From assembly GCA_038521825.1 (NCBI GenBank), contig JBCBKL010000007.1:90857-154856 (forward strand): a stretch of DNA of 64,000 nt, in the 5' to 3' direction. This DNA is from JBCBKL01 sp038521825. GTDB taxonomy: Bacteria; Pseudomonadota; Alphaproteobacteria; Rhodobacterales; Rhodobacteraceae. The position numbers were made by a program, and so were the translations under genes. This document shows, piece by piece, positions 44,282 to 54,516 of this stretch; positions within the stretch are counted from its first letter, which is position 1; each line of letters opens with the position of its first letter. The notes beneath the pieces were generated by a model that saw only the letters and a program-made list of their open reading frames with translations, did no database searches and was not told the origin of the DNA.

Positions 44282-46036
44282 TTACTCCGCCGCTTCGATG
44301 GATTCTTCGGGTGCGATCGGCAATTGCACCTCAAACACAGCACCGCCCGCTTGACCGTTGCGTGCTGTAAGCCTTCCCCCCAGTTCGTTTACGATGCCCG
44401 AGGAAATGGCAAGGCCCAGCCCGACACCGTCGCCGGGCTCCTTGGTTGTGTAGAAAGGCTCAAAAAGAGCATCAAGATCAACGATGCCCGGCCCATTGTC
44501 CCGAACGGTCAGGGTTGCCGTCTCCCCCGCCGACAGGATCAGTTCGATGGCCGGTTCCCTGACCGCCTTGGTCGCGTCCAGCGCGTTACGTAACAGGTTA
44601 ACAAGAACCTGCTCTATCCGCAGACGATCCCCGATGACCAGAACCGGTTTGTCGGGCGCTATCTTGGTGATGCGCACATGACGCTGACGCAGTTGCGGCT
44701 CCATCATTGCAAGGCTCGAAGCAAGCGCATCGCCCATATCTACAGGGCTCCATTCATCCGATCCCTTCCGCGCATAGGACTTGAGTTGGCGGGTGATCGC
44801 GCCCATCCGCTCGATCAGATCATCAATACGCTTGAAGCTTGAAAGCGCCTCGTCCGGGCGGCTACGGCTGAGCAACAGGCGCGCGCCCGCGAGATAGGTT
44901 TTCATCGCGGCAAGAGGCTGGTTCAGTTCATGGCTGACAGCGGCCGACATCTCACCTAACGCCGCCAGTTTGCTGGATTGTTCGAGGGTCTGTTCCGCGA
45001 CGGCAAGGTCTTCCTGAACCCGCTTGCGCTCGGCGATTTCCTGCTGCAGCCGTACATTCAACTGGCGAAGCTGCGCCGACTCCCTCTGAACAAGGGCAAC
45101 CCGCAGGGCCGAGCGGCGGTTGAGCAAATAGAAGACACCGGCGAGAAGAATCGCAAATCCCATGATCTCCAGCGCCAGAACGCCGTTCACCCGCTCGCGG
45201 ACGCTCGCATAGGTCGTGAATGAAGCCATTCTCCAGCCACGGAATGGGATCCGGGTATCCTGCCGCAGCACGCCCTCTCCCTGCAGATACGCATCTGCGG
45301 GCAAAGCGGTCCAATCGGCCGTCGCGCGTATGGCGCGCTCGATGGCACTTTGCGGCGTTTGCGTCGCAAGGGCCTCTTCCTCCGAACGGCCACGCCACCG
45401 TGGCTCGGTTGCAAGGATTATACGGCCTTCGCTGTCGGTCACGAGAACGGCGGCCGAGATACCGGCCCATGCCCGTTCGAACTTCTGCAGATCGGCTTCG
45501 GCGATGATAACCCCGATCGTATCTCCACCGGCTTGCATGCGCCGCGCGTGATAGAATGAATACCCGCCCACCTCGCGTTCATAGACCGTAAAAACGGTGT
45601 CGTTTGCCCGCATCGCATTAACGAAATAGGGCGCATTCCGGTGGTTTGAGCCCAACTGGTTGCGATCTGTCGCGGCAACGGTCCGACCGTCTTTGTCCAA
45701 CAATGACAACGAGGCAGCACCGCTTTCTTCGATGAATGAAATCAAGCGCTGCGTCGATTGCTTGTAGTCGGCTGAATTGAGCGCGCCAATCAAGGCGGGG
45801 TCGCGGGCAAGCAGCTGCGGAATGATGGCATTCTGGCGCAATTCGGCATGCAGGTTGCCGGAGTAAAGGGTCAGTCGCAGCTCGGCCCGGTTGCGGGTCG
45901 TTTCCTTGAATCGCTCTGTCAGATACGAATTCGTGATGCTGATCGTGGCGACAGCGATGGCTATAAGCAGAATAAGGGCAGCGCGAACACGCCACCCCAT
46001 CGACTTACCGCTGATTTTAAGCCCCATATCAGCCAT
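44282..46036 (-). CDS. dctB: DctB-like sensor histidine kinase
   Basis: A 584-residue kinase. A first membrane helix (about 14-33) and a second (about 285-305) enclose a periplasmic double sensor region that includes ATDRNQLGSNHRNAPYFVNAM and YEREVGGYSFYHARRM, typical of DctB-type dicarboxylate sensors. A coiled coil follows (about 310-360). The H-box is AAVSHELNQPLAAMKTYL, and the ATPase part has NLLRNALDA, DNGPGI and GVGLGLAISSGIV. It is 4 bases ahead of its regulator. No transporter genes are nearby in the window, so the signal (C4-dicarboxylate or other) is inferred from family only. Confidence 0.87.
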   Translation of the reverse strand: MADMGLKISGKSMGWRVRAALILLIAIAVATISITNSYLTERFKETTRNRAELRLTLYSGNLHAELRQNAIIPQLLARDPALIGALNSADYKQSTQRLISFIEESGAASLSLLDKDGRTVAATDRNQLGSNHRNAPYFVNAMRANDTVFTVYEREVGGYSFYHARRMQAGGDTIGVIIAEADLQKFERAWAGISAAVLVTDSEGRIILATEPRWRGRSEEEALATQTPQSAIERAIRATADWTALPADAYLQGEGVLRQDTRIPFRGWRMASFTTYASVRERVNGVLALEIMGFAILLAGVFYLLNRRSALRVALVQRESAQLRQLNVRLQQEIAERKRVQEDLAVAEQTLEQSSKLAALGEMSAAVSHELNQPLAAMKTYLAGARLLLSRSRPDEALSSFKRIDDLIERMGAITRQLKSYARKGSDEWSPVDMGDALASSLAMMEPQLRQRHVRITKIAPDKPVLVIGDRLRIEQVLVNLLRNALDATKAVREPAIELILSAGETATLTVRDNGPGIVDLDALFEPFYTTKEPGDGVGLGLAISSGIVNELGGRLTARNGQAGGAVFEVQLPIAPEESIEAAE

Positions 46037-46072
46037 AGAGCGACACTATAGACCGCTGTTGACCGGCTCAAG

Positions 46073-46741
46073 TCACGCAGATGTCACCGCACCGACGAGT
46101 GAGCGGAACATGGCCACGCCATCTGTGCCACCATGGCCGAGGTCCGCCGCCCGTTCGGGGTGCGGCATCATTCCGAGCACGCGTCTGTTCGCTGAAACGA
46201 TACCTGCGATGCTGTTGCGCGACCCGTTGGGGTTGTCGACATAGCGGAAAACGACGCGGTCATCGCCCTCCAGCATCGCGATTGTCGCCTCGTCGGCAAA
46301 GTAATTGCCGTCGTGGTGCGCGATCGGGATCTGCAGCGTATCGCCCGCATTATATCCCTCGGTGAACGCGCTGTTCGAGCTTTCGACCGTCAAACCGATG
46401 GTCTTGCAGATGTATTTCAGTTCGGCGTTCCGAAGCAGAGCACCGGGCAATAGCCCCGTCTCGGTCAACACCTGGAACCCATTGCAAATTCCCAGCACGA
46501 ACCCGCCGGCATCCGCATGCGCCTTGACCGCCTTGCAGATCGGAGAGTTCGCGGCGATCGCGCCGCATCTGAGGTAGTCGCCGAAGGAAAACCCACCGGG
46601 CACGCCAACGATGTCGGTGCCTCCCGGCAACGCGGTATCCTTATGCCAAACCATATGAACATCTGCGCCCGCCGCGTCAAAAGCGGTGGCCAGATCCCTA
46701 TCGCAGTTGGAACCCGGAAAGACGACGATCGCGGCCCTCAT
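46073..46741 (-). CDS. purQ: FGAM synthase subunit, glutaminase
   Basis: A 222-residue class I glutaminase subunit of phosphoribosylformylglycinamidine synthase (fourth step of purine synthesis). The nucleophile Cys is in FVLGICNGFQVL, and the His-Glu pair in MMPHPERA. VFPGSNCDRDLA is the family start. It overlaps purS by 4 bases (ATGA), giving the order purC-purS-purQ on the minus strand. The large subunit PurL is not in the window. Confidence 0.97.
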   Translation of the reverse strand: MRAAIVVFPGSNCDRDLATAFDAAGADVHMVWHKDTALPGGTDIVGVPGGFSFGDYLRCGAIAANSPICKAVKAHADAGGFVLGICNGFQVLTETGLLPGALLRNAELKYICKTIGLTVESSNSAFTEGYNAGDTLQIPIAHHDGNYFADEATIAMLEGDDRVVFRYVDNPNGSRNSIAGIVSANRRVLGMMPHPERAADLGHGGTDGVAMFRSLVGAVTSA

Positions 46742-46971
46742 CCGGCTATCTCGATCGTGTAGGATTCGATGACCGGGTTGGCGAGCAGTTTTTCGCACAT
46801 CCGCGCTACATCCGCCTCAGTCGCATCGTCGGCAAGATCCAGTTCGATAACCTTGCCCTGTCGAACACCCGCGACACCCTCGAAGCCCATTGACCCCAGG
46901 GCGTGACGCACTGCTTCGCCCTGTGGATCGAGGACACCGTTCTTGAGCATCACATGCACGCGGGCTTTCAT
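46738..46971 (-). CDS. purS: FGAM synthase subunit PurS
   Basis: A 77-residue small subunit of the three-part FGAM synthase, which bridges PurL and PurQ and helps channel ammonia. KARVHVMLKNGVLDPQGEAVRHALGSMGF is the conserved opening of the family. It is placed between purC (31 bases upstream) and purQ (4-base overlap). Confidence 0.95.
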   Translation of the reverse strand: MKARVHVMLKNGVLDPQGEAVRHALGSMGFEGVAGVRQGKVIELDLADDATEADVARMCEKLLANPVIESYTIEIAG

Positions 46972-47002
46972 CTTTGTTCTCTCCGTCTGAGGAATGGCCG
47001 GT

Positions 47003-47764
47003 TCAATTGATCAGGGTGGGTTTCGTGATCGCGGTTGCCGTCTTTGGCATCACGCCCAGACGCCGGGCGACTTCGGTATAGGCATCGGTCAGGTTACCGA
47101 GATCCCGGCGGAAAACGTCCTTGTCGAGTTTCTGCCCTGTTTCGATGTCCCACAGACGACAGCTGTCCGGGCTGATCTCATCTGCAACGACCAGACGCGC
47201 GAAATCGCCGTCGTAGATGCGCCCAATCTCGATCTTGAAATCAACCAGTCGGATCCCGACGGCAAAGAGCACGCCGCTCATGAAATCGTTGACCCGCAGG
47301 GCAAGGCTGAGGATATCGTCCATGTCCTGCTGACTGGCCCAGCCAAACGCCGCGATATGTTCTTCGGTCACGAGCGGATCGCCCAGCTTGTCGTCCTTAT
47401 AGCAGTATTCGACAATTGGGCGGGGCAGCTGGGTACCCTCTTCGATACCCAGCCGCTCGGTAAACGTGCCCGCAGCGTAGTTCCGGACGATCACCTCGAG
47501 GGGAATGATTTCACATGCGCGTACCAGTTGCTCACGCATGTTCAGGCGGCGCATAAAGTGCGTGGGCACCCCGATCTGGGACAGGCCGGTCATGAAGAAT
47601 TCACTCAGGCGGTTGTTCAAAACGCCCTTGCCCTCGATGACATCTTTCTTTTGCGCATTGAAGGCCGTGGCATCGTCCTTGAAGTATTGAACCAGCGTGC
47701 CCGGCTCAGGCCCTTCGTACAGAATCTTTGCCTTGCCTTCGTAGATCTTCTTACGGCGCGCCAT
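47003..47764 (-). CDS. purC: SAICAR synthase
   Basis: A 253-residue enzyme joining CAIR and aspartate with ATP. RRKKIYEGKAKILYEGPEPGTLVQYFKDDATAFN opens the family, and IPLEVIVRNYAAGTF, VDFKIEIGRI and DEISPDSCRLWD form the active site. The start at 47764 is clear; a longer frame upstream lacks family match. First gene of purC-purS-purQ. Confidence 0.97.
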   Translation of the reverse strand: MARRKKIYEGKAKILYEGPEPGTLVQYFKDDATAFNAQKKDVIEGKGVLNNRLSEFFMTGLSQIGVPTHFMRRLNMREQLVRACEIIPLEVIVRNYAAGTFTERLGIEEGTQLPRPIVEYCYKDDKLGDPLVTEEHIAAFGWASQQDMDDILSLALRVNDFMSGVLFAVGIRLVDFKIEIGRIYDGDFARLVVADEISPDSCRLWDIETGQKLDKDVFRRDLGNLTDAYTEVARRLGVMPKTATAITKPTLIN

Positions 47765-47922
47765 TCGTGTCCTTTCGGGGTAAGACAAGCGTGAATCCCG
47801 CTTTGGTCGCGCCCTCATACGTCAAGGGTGCAAATGCCGCAAGCAACCGCGCATCTTCCGACTTGCGCAAGACGCCCCAGGTCCGCATATGAAAGGCAAG
47901 CAAGACCGAGGGGATTACGCCG

Positions 47923-48240
47923 ATGAGCACCTTTGACGACCGCGAGAGCGCATTCGAAAACAAATATGCCCATGACGCCGAGATGCAATTCAAGGCCGAG
48001 GCGCGTCGCAACAAGTTGCTTGGGCTATGGGCGGCCGATCTTCTGGGCAAAAGCGGCGACGAGGCAGACGACTACGCGCGCGAGGTTGTTAAGTCGGATT
48101 TCGAAGAGGCTGGCGACGAGGATGTCTATCGAAAGGTATCCGGCGATCTGGGACACCGGGCAGACGAACAGACAATTCGAACCAAAATGCGCGAGCTGAT
48201 GGCCGAGGCCAAGGCGCAAATCCTGTCGGAAACAAGCTAA
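47923..48240 (+). CDS. ATP synthase inhibitor, zeta subunit (DUF1476)
   Basis: A 105-residue DUF1476 protein. MSTFDDRESAFENKYAHDAEMQFKAEARRNKLLGLWAA is the conserved start, where the inhibitory N-terminus binds F1-ATPase in Paracoccus denitrificans and relatives. The remainder is a charged helical bundle. It stands alone and is followed by two hairpins, so it is probably a single-gene unit. Confidence 0.93.
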   Translation: MSTFDDRESAFENKYAHDAEMQFKAEARRNKLLGLWAADLLGKSGDEADDYAREVVKSDFEEAGDEDVYRKVSGDLGHRADEQTIRTKMRELMAEAKAQILSETS

Positions 48241-48248
48241 TTCATAGA

Positions 48249-48312
48249 CTTAACGTCAGACGTTAAGGTCTCTAACGCCCCCGAGCTGCGATGGCTCGGG
48301 GGTATTTCGTTT
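48249..48312 (+). terminator. Hairpin pair after the zeta-subunit gene
   Basis: A small hairpin CTTAACGT-CAG-ACGTTAAG (48249-48267) is followed by a strong one, CCCCCGAGC (48278-48286) with GCTCGGGGG (48294-48302), 7-base loop, then TATTTCGTTT. The second looks like an intrinsic terminator for the gene ending at 48240. Confidence 0.75.
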
Positions 48313-48389
48313 ATAGATTTTCCAGCGCGTTAAGCAGTTCCTCATTCCCGCGCCTTAACGATCGACCCCGTGGAGTTTGTGGGGCGGTC

Positions 48390-50285
48390 ATGGTGCGGAA
48401 CAGCTTGCAAAGACTTAAGAAACTGGTGATGAATTGCGGGGTGCCCGCAATCGCGCTGACGATCTGCTACCTCCTCGTCAAAGACAAGATGACAGCCGAG
48501 GCGCTCAGTCAGTTGCCGGACAAGGTTGGGGCGATCCCGGCATGGGCCTGGGTGGGCGCGCTGGCCATGACCATCGCCAGCTTCTGGTCTGTTGGGCGCT
48601 ATGACGAAGTTGGTCATTTGTATTTTCGTACGGGGATCCCGCCACAACAGGCGCGGACCACTGGCGCGGCGGCCATAGCACTTGGCCAGTTCATCGGATT
48701 CGCGTTGGTCACCAGCGCCCTCGCCCGTTGGCGCCTTCTGCCGGAGTTCAGCCTGGGGCAGGCCCTGCGGCACTCGGCTTTCGTTTCGGTTTGCTTTATT
48801 GTCAGCTGGGTGGCGCTCACGTCGATTGTCTGCGTTCTGTTGCCCGCACCGGACTGGGCTTTTTGGCCTGGCATTCTGGGTGTCGTCGTCACCTACGCCC
48901 TGCTTTTCACGCTGTTTTTCAAACCGTCGCTTCGCTTCAGAGGGCGGGCGGTTCACTTGCCCACCTTGCGACATTCTGCGAACCTTTTGCTTTGGACAAC
49001 GATTGACCTGACCACAGCGTCGGCCGCACTCTATTTTCTTCTGCCGCCGGAACATGGGCTGAGCTTTCTGCAGATCTTGCCGTTGTTTCTCATCGCTCTT
49101 GGAGCAGCACTGGTTTCGAACACGCCAGGTGGGATCGGCCCTTTCGAGGTGACGCTCATGGCAGCAATGCCGCACATCGCGTTCGGCGATCTCTTGGGCA
49201 GTCTGCTTGCCTTCCGGATAGTCTATTTCGTGGTGCCGGCTATCATTGCGGGCCTCGTGCTGCTGCGCCCCTTCACAGCGTTTCAGCGCCCCGTCCGGCA
49301 TGACGAACCGCCATCACTGGCCGATGCACCACGGAGCGAGGTCGCCGTTATCCGACAGAATGGCGGCAAGGCCATTCATCTTCTTGGCGCCAAGGTCGCG
49401 ATCTGGCCAACGGGTCAGACCATGACGGCGCTTTTCGACCCGATCAGCGGTGGCGCACCCAGTCTGATGCATGGTCTGCGCTTTCTGGGCCGACAGCACG
49501 GGCGAATCCCCATGGTCTATAAATGTTCCGCCCGCATCGCCGCTGGCCTCAGATACGGTGGCTGGTCGGTGCTGCATTTGGCCGATGACGCGGTGATCGA
49601 TGCGCCCCACTACGACACAAACATCCCGGCCCGCCGGACGTTACGACGAAAATTGCGAGCGGCTGAAAAGGCAGGCGTCAGAATCGAATTGACCCCGGCC
49701 TGGCCTTGGGCCGAGCTCGCACGCGTCGACGCCGAATGGCAGGCGCGGAACGGCATGGCCCGCGGCGGCACGATGGGGCGCTTCAGTCCTGATTATGTCG
49801 CCGGTCAGTGGGTCGCTCTCGCAAAATGCGAAGATCGGGTGGTTGCCTTCATCACTTGTCATCAATCCACGCAGGAATGGTGCCTCGACCTCATGCGATC
49901 AACGAGCGATGCGCCAGACGGAACGATGCACGCCCTTGTCGACACCGCGATCAAACATGCGGACGGCGCAGGTGCCGCGCGGTTCAACATGGCTGCCACA
50001 CCGGCCTGCCCCAACCCCAATTCAGCTTTCTGGAGATGGGCAGCGGTTCAGGCGACGGCCTTCTCAAAAACAGCAGGGCTGCGGCAGTTCAAATCCAACT
50101 TCGCACCCCAATGGGAGCCGCGATACGCCGCCGCACCGGGCCCGGTGCCGCTGATCCTGGGCCTGTGCGACGTTGCACGCGAGGTTATCATGCCACCGCC
50201 GATCCAACAGGATCCCGGCCTTACCTCTAATGAACCTCATAATGTTGATGCAGATTATGAAGTGGCCTCAGCCCGTACAGCGTGA
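48390..50285 (+). CDS. MprF-like aminoacyl-phosphatidylglycerol synthase
   Basis: A 631-residue protein. The N-terminal half has about eight membrane helices (residues about 15-310) and includes SNTPGGIGPFEVTL, the flippase-type motif of the LPG-synthase membrane domain. The C-terminal half (about 330-600) is a DUF2156/GNAT-like aminoacyl-tRNA-dependent transferase, with RTLRRKLRAAEKAGVRIEL and GTMHALVDTAIKHADG. Such proteins add Lys or Ala to phosphatidylglycerol and so lower the negative surface charge. The membrane part is shorter than in staphylococcal MprF. The start at 48390 is preceded only by weak GGGG; the amino acid used is not known. Confidence 0.85.
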   Translation: MVRNSLQRLKKLVMNCGVPAIALTICYLLVKDKMTAEALSQLPDKVGAIPAWAWVGALAMTIASFWSVGRYDEVGHLYFRTGIPPQQARTTGAAAIALGQFIGFALVTSALARWRLLPEFSLGQALRHSAFVSVCFIVSWVALTSIVCVLLPAPDWAFWPGILGVVVTYALLFTLFFKPSLRFRGRAVHLPTLRHSANLLLWTTIDLTTASAALYFLLPPEHGLSFLQILPLFLIALGAALVSNTPGGIGPFEVTLMAAMPHIAFGDLLGSLLAFRIVYFVVPAIIAGLVLLRPFTAFQRPVRHDEPPSLADAPRSEVAVIRQNGGKAIHLLGAKVAIWPTGQTMTALFDPISGGAPSLMHGLRFLGRQHGRIPMVYKCSARIAAGLRYGGWSVLHLADDAVIDAPHYDTNIPARRTLRRKLRAAEKAGVRIELTPAWPWAELARVDAEWQARNGMARGGTMGRFSPDYVAGQWVALAKCEDRVVAFITCHQSTQEWCLDLMRSTSDAPDGTMHALVDTAIKHADGAGAARFNMAATPACPNPNSAFWRWAAVQATAFSKTAGLRQFKSNFAPQWEPRYAAAPGPVPLILGLCDVAREVIMPPPIQQDPGLTSNEPHNVDADYEVASARTA

Positions 50286-50320
50286 CAGAAGCATTCTACC
50301 GCGCAAATCGGAGGTGCCCC

Positions 50321-51331
50321 ATGTCGAATCCGCTGCTGACATTGCTGGATGAAAAGACGACGCTGTTGGCCGATGGCGCGACGGGCACCAACCTCTTCAA
50401 TATGGGGCTTCAGTCAGGCGACGCGCCAGAACTGTGGAACGATGCCGAGCCGGAGAAGATCAAGACATTGTATCGCGGCGCGGTTGATGCAGGCAGCGAT
50501 CTATTCTTGACCAACAGTTTCGGGGCCAACGCATCGCGGCTGAAATTGCACGATGCGGAAAAGCGGGCGCATGCACTCAGCCGGATCGCGGCAGAAATCG
50601 GACGCGACATCGCAGATTCCGCTGGCCGCGCGGTGATCGTTGCCGGATCCGTTGGCCCGACCGGCGAAATCATGGAACCGGTCGGCACGCTGTCCCATGA
50701 CATCGCGGTTGAAATGTTCCACGAAACGGCAGATGGACTGAAAGAAGGCGGCGCCGATATCGGTTGGCTCGAAACGATCTCGGCCCCAGAGGAGTTCCGC
50801 GCCGCGGCCGAAGGCTTTGCACGGGCGGGTCTTGATTGGTGCGGAACGATGAGCTTTGACACGGCGGGGCGCACCATGATGGGTGTGACGAGCACCGACA
50901 TGTCCCGTCTTGTCGAGGAACTGCCAAACCCGCCCCTCGCCTTTGGCGCGAATTGCGGTGTGGGCGCATCGGATCTGCTGCGCACTGTCCTGGGCTTTGC
51001 ATCCTCGGGGACCGAACGGCCCCTGATCGCGAAGGGCAATGCGGGGATCCCGAAATTCCACGACGGCCATATTCACTACGACGGCACACCGGAATTGATG
51101 GCGGAATACGCTGTACTGGCCCGCAATTGCGGCGCGCGTATCGTCGGCGGCTGCTGTGGAACGACGCCCGATCATTTGCGGCATATGCGCGAGGCACTTG
51201 ATACGCAGCCGATCGGAGCGGCGCCACAACTCGAAGAAATCACCGCCAAACTTGGTGGGTTTTCCTCAGACACCGACGGAACGGGCGACGCTGTCCCGGC
51301 AAGGCGCCGGACCCGTCGGCGCGTTGCGTGA
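50321..51331 (+). CDS. Homocysteine S-methyltransferase (Bmt/MetH type)
   Basis: A 336-residue zinc enzyme that methylates homocysteine to methionine. The start has GGAGG ahead. LLADGATGTNLFNMGL opens the homocysteine-methyltransferase barrel; the zinc Cys are in GANCGVG and GGCCGTTPDH. It resembles the N-terminal module of MetH and the betaine-homocysteine enzymes of roseobacters. With the corrinoid protein encoded at 52606-53307 it may form a split B12 methionine synthase; use of glycine betaine or DMSP as donor is an alternative. The last 20 residues are an Arg-rich tail (ARRRTRRRVA). Confidence 0.85.
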   Translation: MSNPLLTLLDEKTTLLADGATGTNLFNMGLQSGDAPELWNDAEPEKIKTLYRGAVDAGSDLFLTNSFGANASRLKLHDAEKRAHALSRIAAEIGRDIADSAGRAVIVAGSVGPTGEIMEPVGTLSHDIAVEMFHETADGLKEGGADIGWLETISAPEEFRAAAEGFARAGLDWCGTMSFDTAGRTMMGVTSTDMSRLVEELPNPPLAFGANCGVGASDLLRTVLGFASSGTERPLIAKGNAGIPKFHDGHIHYDGTPELMAEYAVLARNCGARIVGGCCGTTPDHLRHMREALDTQPIGAAPQLEEITAKLGGFSSDTDGTGDAVPARRRTRRRVA

Positions 51332-51337
51332 GGCACA

Positions 51338-52444
51338 CTAGAACAGCGTCAGCTGCGCACCGGATCGACGAAACAGATCGGTCCGCAAATCCGGAAGTTC
51401 TGTCACTAAACCAAGACGTTTTATGGCGATCTTAAACCGATGCTCGACCATCTCGGCATAGGGCCCCTCGCCCCGCATCCGGCGCCCCCATTGCGGATCA
51501 TAGTCACGTCCGCCGTGCATCTCGCGCAGACGCGCCATAATCCGCGCTGCCCTGTCCGGAAAATGCTCGGCCAGCCATTCCTGCACCAGCGTCGACACTT
51601 CACGCGGCAGCCGCAGCATGATCCAGCTTGCCGCGGTCGCGCCCGCGTCGCGGCCGGCCTCAAGGATCTGCTCCAGCTCAGTGTCTGTCAAAGCCGGAAC
51701 CATCGGCGAAGCCATGACCCGCACTGGAACGCCCGCATCAGATACTCGTTCAATCGTTTTGAGACGACGCGCGGGGGACGGCACCCTCGGTTCCATCAAG
51801 CGGCAGATGGCCGGATCAAGCGTTGTAACCGAAATGCCGACCTTGGCCAATCCGCGCTCAGCCATTGGGCCCAGGATATCCAGATCGCGCTCGATCAAGC
51901 TGCCCTTCGTGACGATCGCGACCGGATGATTGAACTCGGCCAGAACCTCCAGACATTGTCGCATGATCCGATGCTGGCCCTCGATTGGTTGATACGGGTC
52001 TGTATTGGTTCCGATGGCAAGGGTTGCGGGCTGATACTGGGCCCGCCGCAACTCGCGCCGCAAGACGTCTGGCATGTCCGGGCGCGCGATCAGTTTCGTT
52101 TCAAAATCCAGACCCGGAGAAAGGCCCAGATAGGCATGCGTCGGGCGCGCGAAGCAGTAAACGCATCCGTGCTCACACCCGCGATACGGGTTGATCGAAC
52201 GATCAAACGACAGGTCAGGAGACCGATTGTAGGTGATGGCAGATCTGGGCCGCTCAAGACTGACCTCGGTCCGCAGCGCCGGCAGGTCATCGGGCTCAGA
52301 ATTCCAACCGTCATCGAACACCTCCCTGTCATGCCGCTCAAAACGGCTGGGCGCATTCGACACCGCGCCGCGCCCCTTGGCCTTTGCGCTCTGTATCGGT
52401 CCGGTCATCTGGCAAGAATAGAACATAAAGGGAACATTAACCAC
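51338..52444 (-). CDS. PA0069-family radical SAM protein
   Basis: A protein of up to 368 residues with the radical SAM cluster CEHGCVYC, which binds a 4Fe-4S and SAM. SINPYRGCEHGCVYCFARPTHAYLG and later GTNTDPYQPIEGQ and LRLPREV are typical of the PA0069/spore-photoproduct-lyase-like group. The start is uncertain: GTG at 52444 has GAGG ahead, while ATGs at 52426 and 52408 are also possible; the conserved part begins only after the latter. The reaction is unknown. It is oriented against the two methionine-synthase-like genes on either side. Confidence 0.85.
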   Translation of the reverse strand: MVNVPFMFYSCQMTGPIQSAKAKGRGAVSNAPSRFERHDREVFDDGWNSEPDDLPALRTEVSLERPRSAITYNRSPDLSFDRSINPYRGCEHGCVYCFARPTHAYLGLSPGLDFETKLIARPDMPDVLRRELRRAQYQPATLAIGTNTDPYQPIEGQHRIMRQCLEVLAEFNHPVAIVTKGSLIERDLDILGPMAERGLAKVGISVTTLDPAICRLMEPRVPSPARRLKTIERVSDAGVPVRVMASPMVPALTDTELEQILEAGRDAGATAASWIMLRLPREVSTLVQEWLAEHFPDRAARIMARLREMHGGRDYDPQWGRRMRGEGPYAEMVEHRFKIAIKRLGLVTELPDLRTDLFRRSGAQLTLF

Positions 52445-52605
52445 CCCATTCCTCGCGTGAGACGCGAAAACCGGGTCACAATGATGACAATGCGACCGGT
52501 TTGGTCGCCGACGGCATCACCCATGTCGCAAATTGCAATGTCGGCCTACGTCAATCCGCCCATATGCGAAAAATGGCCTGTGCCACCTGATCGAGAGGAT
52601 TTGCC

Positions 52606-53307
<702 letters not shown>

Positions 53308-53320
53308 CCAGAACAGGCAA

Positions 53321-53944
53321 ATGACAGACGAAAGCACACTGACGACCGAGGGCTTGGCTCCGTCAGGGTGCGGGAAAGCGCTGATCATAGCCTGCGGGGC
53401 CTTGGCACGTGAGATCATCGCCATCAAAGCAGCAGCCGGTCTCAATCATCTGGATCTCACCTGCCTCCCGGCGATCCTCCATAACCATCCAGAGCGGATC
53501 CCCGGTGCCGTCCACGACACCGTGGCCAAGTATCGGGCTTCTTATGATCACATCTTTATCGCCTACGCCGATTGCGGAACGGGGGGGCAACTGCAGTCGG
53601 TTTGCGCAGAGCTTGGGGTCGAGATGATCGAGGGACCCCACTGTTACAGCTTCTTCGAAGGCAACGAAGCATTCTCCGCCCGCGATGAAATCGATGCTTT
53701 CTATCTAACCGATTTTCTTGTCCGGCAGTTCGATGCCTTTGTGATCAGGCCACTGGGCCTCGACCGTCACCCCGAGCTTCGGGACGCCTATTTCGGCCAT
53801 TACAAGACACTTGTCTATCAGGCGCAGACCGATGACCCGGCATTGACGGAAAAGGCGCGGGAATGTGCTGATCGATTAGGACTGGCCTTCGAGCGGCGGT
53901 TCACCGGCTATGGTGACCTTGATCCCGCGCTGTCGCGGCTATAA
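53321..53944 (+). CDS. DUF1638 protein
   Basis: A 207-residue protein of the DUF1638 family: KALIIACGALAREIIAI near residue 20 and FIAYADCGTGGQLQSVC near 85 are the conserved parts. It starts 13 bases after the corrinoid gene, and such genes are frequent neighbours of corrinoid methyltransferase systems, which suggests a role in methyl transfer or cofactor care. No catalytic function is established. Confidence 0.88.
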   Translation: MTDESTLTTEGLAPSGCGKALIIACGALAREIIAIKAAAGLNHLDLTCLPAILHNHPERIPGAVHDTVAKYRASYDHIFIAYADCGTGGQLQSVCAELGVEMIEGPHCYSFFEGNEAFSARDEIDAFYLTDFLVRQFDAFVIRPLGLDRHPELRDAYFGHYKTLVYQAQTDDPALTEKARECADRLGLAFERRFTGYGDLDPALSRL

Positions 53945-53977
53945 CCGGACACCAGCCGCACCGGGCCTATGGGTGGC

Positions 53978-54388
53978 TCAGACCTCTGCCGCTGCGAGGC
54001 CTCGGATCCGTTCGATCATCGCCCTCAGCCCGTTTGACCGTTGTGCCGAGAGGTGATCATTCAGCCCCAATCGCGCCATCTCTGACCGTGCATCGACCTG
54101 CATGACCTCGGCGGGCGACAATCCGTTGTACAGTCTGCGCAGCACGGCGATAAGGCCCCGGACGATCATCGCATCGCTTTCACCATCGAAATGAAAGATA
54201 CCGCCTTCGATGCCCGCATGCAGCCAGACCTGGCTCGCGCAGCCGTCGACCTTGGTTGCGGGAACGCGCAGCGCTTCGTCCAGCGGCTCCATCGCCTTGC
54301 CCTGCTCGATGACGTAGCGATAGCGATCCTCCCAATCTTCGAGGAACTCAAAGTCTTCGACGATTTCTTCAAAGGCGGGTGCGGCCAT
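53978..54388 (-). CDS. sufE: SufE-family sulfur acceptor
   Basis: A 136-residue protein that takes persulfide sulfur from a cysteine desulfurase (SufS) for iron-sulfur cluster assembly. The active Cys50 lies in ATKVDGCASQVWL, and the family core PAEVMQVDARSEMARLGL and QRSNGLRAMIERIR follows. The start at 54388 is supported by GAAGGGAGAA ahead. Single gene; it diverges from the next lipoprotein gene. Confidence 0.92.
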   Translation of the reverse strand: MAAPAFEEIVEDFEFLEDWEDRYRYVIEQGKAMEPLDEALRVPATKVDGCASQVWLHAGIEGGIFHFDGESDAMIVRGLIAVLRRLYNGLSPAEVMQVDARSEMARLGLNDHLSAQRSNGLRAMIERIRGLAAAEV

Positions 54389-54516
54389 TCGGTATTCTCC
54401 CTTCGACAAAAGACAGTTAGGGGGCGCGCAGCCAAAGGTCCAGACCACGCCCACGTGGCTTTTCAAACCGACCGAGTTGCGGTACCAAACGCGACAGGAA
54501 ACGGGGGACGCCACCA

